A stretch of DNA of 46,981 nt from a virus, in IMG/VR virus record IMGVR_UViG_3300025617_000038, positions 1-46,981 of that record. The stretch is one strand, 5' to 3'. The position numbers were made by a program, and so were the translations under genes. Numbering within the stretch: the stretch's first letter is position 1; each line of letters opens with the position of its first letter. The notes beneath the pieces were generated by a model. That model searched no databases. It saw only the letters and a program-made list of their open reading frames with translations, and was not told the origin of the DNA. Below are positions 40,801-46,981 of the stretch, in pieces.

Positions 40801-42223
40801 CAATGGCCAACAACGTTCCATCATTGGCCACCAAATAAATGGAAAACGTGATTTCCAAATTGGTTTGCGTTGATGGCAACGCGCCCGTGGTGAATGTCAA
40901 TCCGATGTTTTGATTGGTGCCGGCGTTTCGGTCAAATGGTTCGGACAAAAACAAGGTTGCACCAGCGGTGCCGGACCAATTCAAGGTTGCCCAATTTGCC
41001 AAATCGTATGTTCCAACGGAACCATCATCAAATCCGAAATTGCCTTGACCACCAAACGTGATGGCGGCGGTGGAATACTGGTTTCCACATTTGAATTGAA
41101 CGCCTACGGCAATTCGACCAACGCGTTCGTCCGCATCGGAAATGCCAAACGCCGGGTCCACGCCCGGCAACGTGACGTTCACCACGCCAACGAAATTGAT
41201 GAGTTGTCCGGCAAAGTAGTCAACCCCAAAATCGGTGATGGCCGTTGTGAAATCATTTTGGGCGATATACGGCGACCAAATCACCGGCGCATTGCCATTG
41301 TATTCACGAACGCGCCGCGCTTCGCTTAATGGCGGCGTAAAACGTTTCTCATTGCCGGCCAATTGCACCAAATCCGTTCCCGTGGCCAACAACGTTTCGG
41401 CGGCCGTGCTGGTGCCTACGAAATCGCCGTTGATGTCGTAATTGTGAAACGCAATGGCGGTGTCGTTTTGATACGCGCCAATTGGAACAAAGTAGAAAAC
41501 GCCACCAGCCAAAAACAAACGGGCGTTTTGTGATTTGCAAATGTTGCGGACCACATCGAATGACGACATGAATTCGCGGTTGCCATCATCATCAATGGCC
41601 CAAAACGATTCGTGATGCGTTCGGATGTTTTCCATGAACCGCGTGGTCGCGGACATGTTCGTTGCCTTGAAATCATCGGCCACGCGCACGAAATCATCGG
41701 TGGCGATGAATGGATGCAACGCGCGCGTTTTGGTCAACGCGTTCACCAAATGTTCAATCAACGTGGCATGACCAGCGTAAGCCGTGGCCGGGTCCGATTT
41801 GTATGCAATGGATTTGAGGTTTCCCAAATCATCCGATGCCGTCAACAATGATGAACGCGGCAATGGTTCGTTCATCATCGACCATTGGTCCGATAACAAA
41901 ACGCCGAACCATTCCAGCGCATACGAACCGCCAACCAATTTTTCGATGGTGATGGAAAAACGCGATTCAACCGCCGTGGCCAACGCGTTGATGAACGCCG
42001 TGTGTTCGGCCGTTTCTTCAATGAATTCGAATTGAAGGGACGAACCAATGATTGGTTGAAAAACGTTTTCCGTGTCGCCTTTGTACGATAACGAAAAACC
42101 CGATGCGCCCAACGTGAATTCCGTTGGTGTGGTTCCGGCAAATTGTGAATCGTGGATGTTGATTCGCCATTGTTGCCCGAACAAATCTTTGAATTCGGCG
42201 AAATATTTTGTTGCGTTTGCCAT
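37883..42223 (-). CDS. Large tail tip/fibre protein (unit B)
   Basis: Exactly the same length, 1446 residues, as 14583-18923. Changes are concentrated in the N-terminal 600 residues (for example ETAEHTAFINALATAVES, YALEWFGVLLSDQWSMMNE). From about residue 640 to the end, including the putative sugar-binding C-terminus, only scattered changes occur. If that end binds the receptor, A and B should infect overlapping hosts. Confidence 0.82.
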   Translation of the reverse strand: MANATKYFAEFKDLFGQQWRINIHDSQFAGTTPTEFTLGASGFSLSYKGDTENVFQPIIGSSLQFEFIEETAEHTAFINALATAVESRFSITIEKLVGGSYALEWFGVLLSDQWSMMNEPLPRSSLLTASDDLGNLKSIAYKSDPATAYAGHATLIEHLVNALTKTRALHPFIATDDFVRVADDFKATNMSATTRFMENIRTHHESFWAIDDDGNREFMSSFDVVRNICKSQNARLFLAGGVFYFVPIGAYQNDTAIAFHNYDINGDFVGTSTAAETLLATGTDLVQLAGNEKRFTPPLSEARRVREYNGNAPVIWSPYIAQNDFTTAITDFGVDYFAGQLINFVGVVNVTLPGVDPAFGISDADERVGRIAVGVQFKCGNQYSTAAITFGGQGNFGFDDGSVGTYDLANWATLNWSGTAGATLFLSEPFDRNAGTNQNIGLTFTTGALPSTQTNLEITFSIYLVANDGTLLAIDNGLNVADAPEYYAQNVRAFRADVDGGGSEITYTANGDDANRAIKIDDVVTLGDRISDSERGVLSVWNGSEWADSAGWISSNYTGTGVGINRLAVNEILRTMRNPIPIWAGQFHVAAPDTIGALVTMLNAIEIDSDVFVFTEFTMNTNARILDFEAARIQRDTNSITEATSGKKNVSDEVVPGGFNPGNDSNGLSNAIGATGTAIANLESTTAAIQTKTDFITITQSVNLDSVESTTNSNAASVVSLTNKLSYLLGTFQPKDDPGNTITKVVYADGKTDGLEMSLTQTTAAFTSNSGNTGVSISEQSPGRFVVDLQDESTGSSTAIFATGDSRGNRVGVNTASPSVELDVVGRLGVSGIATFADVVEALNVAIAERLSFATDAELTPANGEMVFDGDRSAFVLGIGTAAVDMENDWWICRNNTGTSIAAGVPVYVNGTLGASGRKTIAPMIADGTIDARYFIGVTAEAIANGADGVVFDRGTIRGVSLSGFTDGDVLFVSQTTAGTWTTTEPASGMVLPAAFVVYAASNGVMAVRNNGDESGGGGGTSGNAFETIAVSGQSSIVADSSTDTLTIAAGTNAVITTNAATDTLTIAVSSTPTFGSILSTGSISAIGTISTLGSFSAQGSATFTSDLTCGGTFTSNGAIIGSGGLTFTSGGTSIIGPNNSLPNQPADLEIRSNGNVVVVLDYDDNETGQSFEIKNGDGTTIFKVNETGVTSGLLTTAAPVVSGLSGSYQQGANATATISNHVTGRTYVGAIYDSSGTEITANPVSIDSSGNVSFVVPTSIATDYEMRIVGVDAGKFQSLETIETFDVTPSRTFTHWRFQVKHNGGEPGSRYIMAYNIDLFEGSDATGTKHPSAALTSATSLPGLVVTWGYSYPGREFWECFDANETGSDWWTISSPTGTDWGQLEFDTAVTIASIQLTFRDQFSNANQLVVLGSNTGNFSGEEIECGTFDLPDGTNDTITLTINI

Positions 42224-42251
42224 GCCTGAAATTTCGGGAATTCAGCGCAAA

Positions 42252-42282
42252 GAAAAACGCCACACGAAATCGCATGGCGTTT
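42252..42282 (-). terminator. Hairpin upstream of the fibre gene (unit B)
   Basis: AAACGCCA (42255-42262) and TGGCGTTT (42275-42282) with a T run on the minus strand. It separates the 125-residue cassette gene from the fibre gene. Confidence 0.68.
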
Positions 42283-42304
42283 GATACTTTGATGGTGGTG
42301 TGCA

Positions 42305-42682
42305 TTAGGCATTGGCGATGGATTCGCCGTGGCGATTGTTGCCAATGAGTTTTTCAACCATTTTGTCAAACGCAACCGAATTGGCATCCGTGGCCGGCTT
42401 GAATTCACCGGTTTTCGATTTGTAGTCGTGAAAACATGTCCATGAACCATGTTCGTTGACGTTCACCGACAAAATCCACGTCCGGCCGTCCCGATGCGCC
42501 AATTTGAACCACATGCCGCCGTTGTTGTAAACGTGCCGGTCCGTTACTATTGTGTCCAAAGTAAATGACGGCAATGATGCCAATTCCAAAACGTTTGAAA
42601 ATGCGGTTTGCGAATATCCGCATGCGGATTCGATGGTGAACGTGCAGTTCATCGCGATGTGGTGGTGTTGTGCGCTGGTCAT
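42305..42682 (-). CDS. Unknown 125-residue cassette protein (slot Y of unit B)
   Basis: Homologue of 12719-13096 found in a different slot: here it is second in the cassette before the fibre gene. Differences include NCTFTIESACGYSQ, LASLPSFTLDTIVTDRHV and LSVNVNEHGSWTCFHDYK. The leader before MTSAQ is the same CA-rich type. Confidence 0.72.
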   Translation of the reverse strand: MTSAQHHHIAMNCTFTIESACGYSQTAFSNVLELASLPSFTLDTIVTDRHVYNNGGMWFKLAHRDGRTWILSVNVNEHGSWTCFHDYKSKTGEFKPATDANSVAFDKMVEKLIGNNRHGESIANA

Positions 42683-42720
42683 GGTGATGTGTGTTGTGTG
42701 TGTGTGTGTTGTTTGAAGAT

Positions 42721-42743
42721 GCCGCCCGGCGAATCCGGGCGGC
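42721..42743. terminator. GCCGCCCGG-family hairpin
   Basis: Perfect 9-bp stem (42721-42729 with 42735-42743), loop CGAAT. It lies between the 80- and 125-residue genes. Confidence 0.55.
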
Positions 42744-42759
42744 GTTGGTTGCTGGTGAA

Positions 42760-43002
42760 TTAGATGGCAACGAATTTGATGGATTCGATGCGAATGCCTT
42801 TGGCGATGGCTTGTGCGCGCCATTGCTTCGCGTAATCTTTCGCACGTCCGCCCGGAAACGCGGTGCGGCCTTTGTATTCCAAACGGATGTTTTCGGACCG
42901 GTGCGTTTCGCCGAAAATGTCGCGTTCGAAGGTCAATTCAACGGCGTAAAATTTGGCGGTCAACGTGGCGTTGAAATCGGTGGTGGTGGTTGCGGTGTTC
43001 AT
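42760..43002 (-). CDS. Unknown 80-residue cassette protein (third copy)
   Basis: The same protein as 19158-19400 and 36174-36416. Silent differences (CGCACGTCC near 42842; TTCAACG near 42939) show that it is not a recent perfect copy of either. Confidence 0.72.
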   Translation of the reverse strand: MNTATTTTDFNATLTAKFYAVELTFERDIFGETHRSENIRLEYKGRTAFPGGRAKDYAKQWRAQAIAKGIRIESIKFVAI

Positions 43003-43032
43003 CGTGGTGTTGTGTTGTGCGTTGTTCATGGT

Positions 43033-43087
43033 GTAAATGTACACCAATATTCACACCGCGCAACATTTCCATGAACTTTTTTTTTCA
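43033..43087 (-). promoter_or_regulatory. Conserved phage promoter, copy Y of unit B
   Basis: Minus-strand TTGCGC (43058-43063) and TACATT (43036-43041), 16-base spacer. The spacer differs most from the other copies (ATATTGG for ATCTTTG), so the spacer sequence is not the conserved signal. Confidence 0.73.
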
Positions 43088-43091
43088 TCGG

Positions 43092-45539
43092 TCAAAAACC
43101 ACGCACCCGGTTTCGGTCAAACATGGCCCGTTCGTTTGAAATCAAAATGTCGTTTCCGCTGATGCGGCCGGTGACCACCACGTTCGTTCCGGTGTCGCCA
43201 ATCAATGAACGCAATTTGTTCAATGGCGCAATGACTTCGGGGTTTGCCCGTGCGCCGGCATATTCGCCGACCAAACCGGCCACCGGCCCGGAAACGATGC
43301 CGCCATTCGCAAATCCGGTCAAACCTTTGAACACACCGCGCACCAATGCCATTCCCGATGCAATGAGCGTAGGAATCACAAACGCGGCCGCCGGACCGGC
43401 ATTGGCACCGGTGGCCGTTGCCGCTTGAATCGCATGCGCGGTGGCCGCCTTAAATGCCGTGTCAACGATGTTTGACAATGCTTGTTTCATTGCTTCGCGG
43501 CCACCTTCGGCACCCATGATGATTTGCGCAAAGGCATCACCGAATTGTTCGCCCATCATTTGGGCCGAATTGGCCATTTGTTCGAAAAACTCGTTTGAAT
43601 TCACCAATTCGTCATTGAACGCGTTGAACCATTGCCGGAACTTTGTTTGTTCGGGCAATTGCAACGTGTCCATCAACGATGGACCAACCACCAGTTGCCG
43701 CGTATCAATCGGCGCAACATCGGCCGTGGCCGCCGCTGGTGTGTTGCGGTCCGCCGTTGGTTTGGCCGCGCCGCCACCGCCACCGAAAAATCCAAAACCT
43801 TTGGACATGGATTTGAAAAACGATGAACCGGTGGTTTCGGTTTCCTCGAATTCGTAGCGCAACCCGGCCAAAAATTCCGCCGCGCCCGTCATCATAGATT
43901 CCCAACCGCCCAACAAATTTGATTCAACGCCAATGGCGTTCAAACCAAAATCAATCATGCGCAACAATTCGCCAATCAGGAAATCAACGCCACGCAAAAT
44001 CAATTGGGCCGCGCCAACCAAAACGTTCACCAGTGATTGCCACATTTTATCCCAATCGCGCGTAAACAATCCGATGAAAATGCCCAACGCATTTTGGATG
44101 ATGTCAAATGCACCGGCCAAAACATCCACCACAAAATCCATCACGGCCGTGATTTTGGCGGTGATGATGTCGCCAAACCAGTTCCAATATAACGTCAACG
44201 CCGAAACCAAAAAATCCCAAACGGCCACGATGGTATCAACGGCGGCGATGAACATGTTTTTCAGCGATTCAAGAAACGCCGCGCCATCGCCCGTGGTGAA
44301 ATACGCCACGATGGAATCCCAATTTTCGCGAATCAAAAACACCGCCGCCGCTACACCAGCCACCGCCGCCAAAACCGGTCCGGTCACCACACCAGCAATC
44401 AACGAAAACCCGGCGGCAATTTGTGGCAAAAACACCAGCAACGGACCAATGGCCGCCGCGATGCCACCGGCAATCATCATGGTTCGACGCATGCCCGGCG
44501 ACATGGCCGTGAATGCTTCGGCCACGCGCCCAACGAAATTGGCCAATTTTTCCATCGTTGGGGCCAACGCCGTTCCCAATGCAATTTGCGCACCTTCGAT
44601 GGCCGATTGCATGCGTTTCATTGTTCCGGCGGATGTGTTGTCCATGATGGCCGCCATGCCGGCCGCCGCGCCATCGGCGTTCCGGAACGATTCGGTCAAT
44701 TGGTCCACGCCGGATTTGTTTTCGCCCAAAACCAACAACGCGGTTTGCGCGCGGCGGCCAACCTCATCAAATGCCGCATCCAACGTCAATCCCGATGCCG
44801 CCAATTCGGCCATCCGTTGGCCTACGTCACCGCCGCCCGTGGCCATTTGCTGGAATATCATTCGCAATGACGTTCCCGCTTGCGAACCTTTGATTCCGGC
44901 GTTGGCCATTTGGCCCAACATCGCGGTCGTTTCTTCAATCGAAACGCCGGCGGCCGCCGCCACCGGTGCAACGTATTTCATTGCATCCTGAAATGATTCC
45001 ATGTCCAATGCGGACGATGAAAACGCGGTGGCCATCACATCCGTGACATGTGTTGTTTGCGACACGTCCAAACCGAATCCACGCAACGTTGCGCCGGCCA
45101 CCTCCGCCGCTTGTGCCAAATCCGAATCGGTCGCTTGTGCCAATGCCAATGTGGCCGCCGTCACGCCTTCAATTTCCGTGGCCGTGAATCCAAGTTTGGC
45201 GAATTCCAATTGTAACCCGGCCACGTCCGATGCGGTGAAAATGGTGGTGCGGCCTAATTCCTTCGCATTCGCTTCAAGGCGCGCAAATTCATCGGCCGTT
45301 GCGCCGGAAACCGCTTGCACCTTTGCCATGGCCAAACCGAATTCGGATGCAACGTTGAACGCATCGGTGGCAATGTTTTTGAGTGGTGCCGAAACGCTTG
45401 ACATCATTTGCCGGCCCATGCGTTTCATGTTCCGACCAAACGCGCGGAATTTTCCCATTGCGCGGCCAATCGCTTTGTCCATTGAACGGGTATCCAAACC
45501 CAATGTCACCAGCAAACCGCCAATTCCTTTTGCCATCAT
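43092..45539 (-). CDS. Tail tape measure protein (unit B)
   Basis: 815 residues, equal in length to 19491-21938, so both tails should be the same length. The TP901-type core is practically unchanged. Residues of about 41-68 are replaced (MMSSVSAPLKNIATDAFNVA), and the hydrophobic region at about 345-410 varies. Confidence 0.94.
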   Translation of the reverse strand: MMAKGIGGLLVTLGLDTRSMDKAIGRAMGKFRAFGRNMKRMGRQMMSSVSAPLKNIATDAFNVASEFGLAMAKVQAVSGATADEFARLEANAKELGRTTIFTASDVAGLQLEFAKLGFTATEIEGVTAATLALAQATDSDLAQAAEVAGATLRGFGLDVSQTTHVTDVMATAFSSSALDMESFQDAMKYVAPVAAAAGVSIEETTAMLGQMANAGIKGSQAGTSLRMIFQQMATGGGDVGQRMAELAASGLTLDAAFDEVGRRAQTALLVLGENKSGVDQLTESFRNADGAAAGMAAIMDNTSAGTMKRMQSAIEGAQIALGTALAPTMEKLANFVGRVAEAFTAMSPGMRRTMMIAGGIAAAIGPLLVFLPQIAAGFSLIAGVVTGPVLAAVAGVAAAVFLIRENWDSIVAYFTTGDGAAFLESLKNMFIAAVDTIVAVWDFLVSALTLYWNWFGDIITAKITAVMDFVVDVLAGAFDIIQNALGIFIGLFTRDWDKMWQSLVNVLVGAAQLILRGVDFLIGELLRMIDFGLNAIGVESNLLGGWESMMTGAAEFLAGLRYEFEETETTGSSFFKSMSKGFGFFGGGGGAAKPTADRNTPAAATADVAPIDTRQLVVGPSLMDTLQLPEQTKFRQWFNAFNDELVNSNEFFEQMANSAQMMGEQFGDAFAQIIMGAEGGREAMKQALSNIVDTAFKAATAHAIQAATATGANAGPAAAFVIPTLIASGMALVRGVFKGLTGFANGGIVSGPVAGLVGEYAGARANPEVIAPLNKLRSLIGDTGTNVVVTGRISGNDILISNERAMFDRNRVRGF

Positions 45540-46155
45540 TTCATCATTTGTTGCAACAATGATTCACCATTGATTGCGGATTTTTGTTTTGGTTGTTCCC
45601 ATGGAAATTGCGCAATGTCCGTTGGTCGCAACCGCTGATTTTTTTTGGTGTGCGGTTGCAAAATGATTGTCGCCAACCATCGCGTCCGTTCCCAATTTTG
45701 TTGTTCCCGAATTTCGTTCAATTCGTGAAAACCACGAACGGCACATTCGAAATCGTCAATGGTCATTTCAAAAAACGAAATCGGGTCAAACCGCATGTGG
45801 CCCAACCCGATTTCAATAATTCGGTCCAACGTCAACGATTCGTTCACGTTCGTTTCGCCGGTCGTTTTTTTTGGTCGCCGCCCATCACATCGGCGATGGC
45901 ATCGGCGATGGTTTGCATTTCCGAAATTTCGATTGTGTCCAAAAAATCGTCGGCCGTCATTTTGAATTCGGTGCCGTTTGCCTTGCATCCGGCCACAACA
46001 AAATGAAATGCCAGTTCACAAAACGCCAAAACATCCGGGTTCGCATCGTTGTTCAAATCGGCCACGCGTTTTCCGCTGGTTTCCTCAAAACGTTTCCATG
46101 CACCGATTGTGGCGCGCATCGGCAATTTTCGGCCGCCAATTTCAATTTCCGTCAT
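45536..46155 (-). CDS. Tail assembly chaperone, long frameshifted form (unit B)
   Basis: Frame 0 from 46155, slip at A AAA AAA (45871-45865), then -1 frame to 45536, giving about 206 residues. The -1 part (TTGETNVNESLTLDRIIEIG, DPISFFEMTIDDFECAV) is highly similar to unit A, although the sequence right after the slip site differs. This shows that the second frame is selected as protein. Confidence 0.88.
45844..46155 (-). CDS. Tail assembly chaperone, short form (unit B)
   Basis: The 103-residue product ends at the frame-0 stop at 45844. It shares RATIGAWKRFEET and CELAFHFVVAGCK with unit A; residues of about 28-40 and 80-95 are replaced, and two codons are missing. Confidence 0.87.
   Translation of the reverse strand: MTEIEIGGRKLPMRATIGAWKRFEETSGKRVADLNNDANPDVLAFCELAFHFVVAGCKANGTEFKMTADDFLDTIEISEMQTIADAIADVMGGDQKKRPAKRT
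45865..45871 (-). promoter_or_regulatory. Slippery heptamer for -1 frameshifting (unit B)
   Basis: An eight-A run (45872-45865) in the frame CAA AAA AAA CGA. The run is preserved although flanking codons on both sides have changed. Confidence 0.85.
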
Positions 46156-46162
46156 GCGTCAA

Positions 46163-46606
46163 TTATTGTTGTTCGAATGCAACCGCGCCGTTGATGTCGA
46201 AATTCACGGAAAACTCTTGCGTTTCCTCGAATGCCGACGACAATTCAACGCTGGTGATGAATCCGGACATTTGGTAAACCCGGTCGCCATCATCGGCACC
46301 GGTTCCCGATGCGCCCACGCGAATTTCAATGTCGATTTCCGTGCCGTTCAATTGGGCGTTTTGGAATTCCTGAAAATTGAAATCGTTGCCGTAGGCAACA
46401 AACGCCGTCATGGCGCATGATGCCGATTTGAGGCCGGGCAAAATGTTTTTCCATCCGTCATCGTCTTTGTTCGTGATGTCCCGAATGTCGGTTGTGATTG
46501 TCACCGAACATTCCTTGACATCATTGATAACGGCGATTGTGCCGCCCGTTTCAACGGCCGCAAATTTTACGTTCGTGGCGTTGATGAATCCAGTGGTTTG
46601 TGCCAT
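46163..46606 (-). CDS. Major tail protein (unit B)
   Basis: The 147-residue homologue of 22571-23014 with only a few substitutions. The spacing to the chaperone start is 7 bases. Confidence 0.88.
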   Translation of the reverse strand: MAQTTGFINATNVKFAAVETGGTIAVINDVKECSVTITTDIRDITNKDDDGWKNILPGLKSASCAMTAFVAYGNDFNFQEFQNAQLNGTEIDIEIRVGASGTGADDGDRVYQMSGFITSVELSSAFEETQEFSVNFDINGAVAFEQQ

Positions 46607-46609
46607 GTC

Positions 46610-46855
46610 TTATTTCGTTTGAATGGTTTTTGAACGCCGCGAACGCCGCGCCGTTTGTTTCGGTTCCGGTTTCGGTTCCGGTTCTGACGTTTCGATTTTC
46701 ACGGCCATGTCGGCCGTGGCAATGGGTTCGGTGAATGATTGCATGCACCCGGCCGCAATCATTTTTGTGAACGTTGTGTAATTGACCACATATGTTTCGC
46801 CGGCCTGATATTGCAAACCATTGATGGTCACGTTGTGTTTTGGTGTGATGTCCAT
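46610..46855 (-). CDS. Small tail-region protein, 81 residues (unit B)
   Basis: Homologue of 23018-23257. It keeps NVTINGLQYQAGETYVVNY and TFTKMIAAGCM and has a rewritten tail (EPEPKPEPKQTARRSRRS) of the same acidic-then-basic character. Confidence 0.68.
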   Translation of the reverse strand: MDITPKHNVTINGLQYQAGETYVVNYTTFTKMIAAGCMQSFTEPIATADMAVKIETSEPEPKPEPKQTARRSRRSKTIQTK

Positions 46856-46882
46856 GTTTCAAATTTAGGAATTTCGAACGCA

Positions 46883-46981
46883 TCAATTGTATTGATTCGC
46901 GACAATCAATCCGTGATGGAATGTCGATGCCAAATTTGACGCATAGCCAAACGTGGGGCCGTTGGTCACCGCGTATGAAAT
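46883..46981 (-). CDS. C-terminal fragment of a tail terminator-DUF1566 fusion (partial at window end)
   Basis: 33 codons including the stop, matching the last 32 residues of 23285-24466 exactly (ending HHGLIVANQYN). It may be the missing C-terminus of the gene cut at 1-998. Joining the two directly would leave a frame error (998 + 99 = 1097 bases), but adding the 85 bases present in the complete copy restores 394 codons. Confidence 0.85.
   Translation of the reverse strand: MSYAVTNGPTFGYASNLASTFHHGLIVANQYN

Larger units (their letters stand above)
23469..46981. repeat. Unit B: second, diverged copy of the phage genome
   Basis: This is the counterpart of 1-23468 with the same gene order and strand. 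It would be about 23598 bp long if the 85 bp missing between the two window ends were added. Divergence is uneven. Capsid, major tail protein and the fibre C-terminus are nearly identical at protein level, while the SANT/HTH gene, the coiled-coil gene and the OB-like gene differ strongly. Differences inside conserved genes are mainly at third codon positions. Confidence 0.93.

Noticed and set aside
43933-44991. Long plus-strand ORF of 352 codons, and others at 20332-21252 and 7421-8431
   Set aside because: They lie antisense to the tape measure and terminase genes, have no family features and owe their length to the scarcity of stop codons in reverse frames caused by the codon bias (few CTA, TTA and TCA triplets in phase).
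1-46981. Prophage with attachment sites and integrase
   Set aside because: No recombinase, excisionase, divergent repressor, tRNA-derived att repeat or host gene was seen; all genes run in one direction.
1-46981. tRNA or rRNA genes
   Set aside because: No cloverleaf-like segment with CCA-type ends or conserved T-loop words was recognised in the few non-coding gaps; none of these gaps exceeds about 230 bp.

Overview
The window is entirely bacteriophage DNA. It holds two diverged copies of one complete, compact tailed-phage genome lying head to tail: unit A at 1-23468 and unit B at 23469-46981. Every credible gene is on the minus strand, and the two units are collinear gene for gene with few exceptions. 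The long non-contractile tail genes (tape measure, major tail protein, frameshifted tail chaperone) together with HK97-type head genes indicate a siphovirus. The host is probably a member of the Bacteroidota. This is an inference: starts lack Shine-Dalgarno purine tracts and are preceded by CA-rich leaders. No integrase, repressor, host gene, tRNA gene or CRISPR array was found.

Read in the direction of transcription, each unit runs: candidate cos region, small and large terminase, portal, a fused prohead protease/major capsid protein, a small-gene cassette, gp6-like connector, head-tail adaptor, gp10-like protein, tail terminator fused to a DUF1566-like domain, a small protein, major tail protein, tail chaperone with programmed -1 frameshift, tape measure, a second small-gene cassette, a 1446-residue tail tip/fibre protein, lysis genes (Rz-like protein, T7-lysozyme-like amidase, two small membrane proteins), a third small-gene cassette, an OB-like protein, a SANT/HTH protein, a coiled-coil protein, a Cro-like HTH protein, a winged-helix replication initiator that carries an iteron origin inside its own gene, two small unknown proteins, and an HNH nuclease next to the candidate cos.

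A nearly invariant promoter of about 55 bp occurs three times per unit, always at the head of a small-gene cassette. It divides each unit into three transcription blocks: replication-packaging-head, connector-tail, and fibre-lysis. Hairpin terminators close the head and lysis blocks. The small cassettes have moved: an 80-residue protein is encoded three times with an unchanged sequence, and a 125-residue gene sits in a different slot in each unit.

The main puzzle is the doubling. Both window ends lie in the same gene, in a segment identical between copies, and 85 bp are missing between the ends. Both units look fully functional, and their differences are mostly synonymous or are block replacements. 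Either two related phages were joined through a shared identical segment of up to about 336 bp (assembly or recombination), or this is a real heterodimeric or tandem phage genome. The sequence alone cannot decide.
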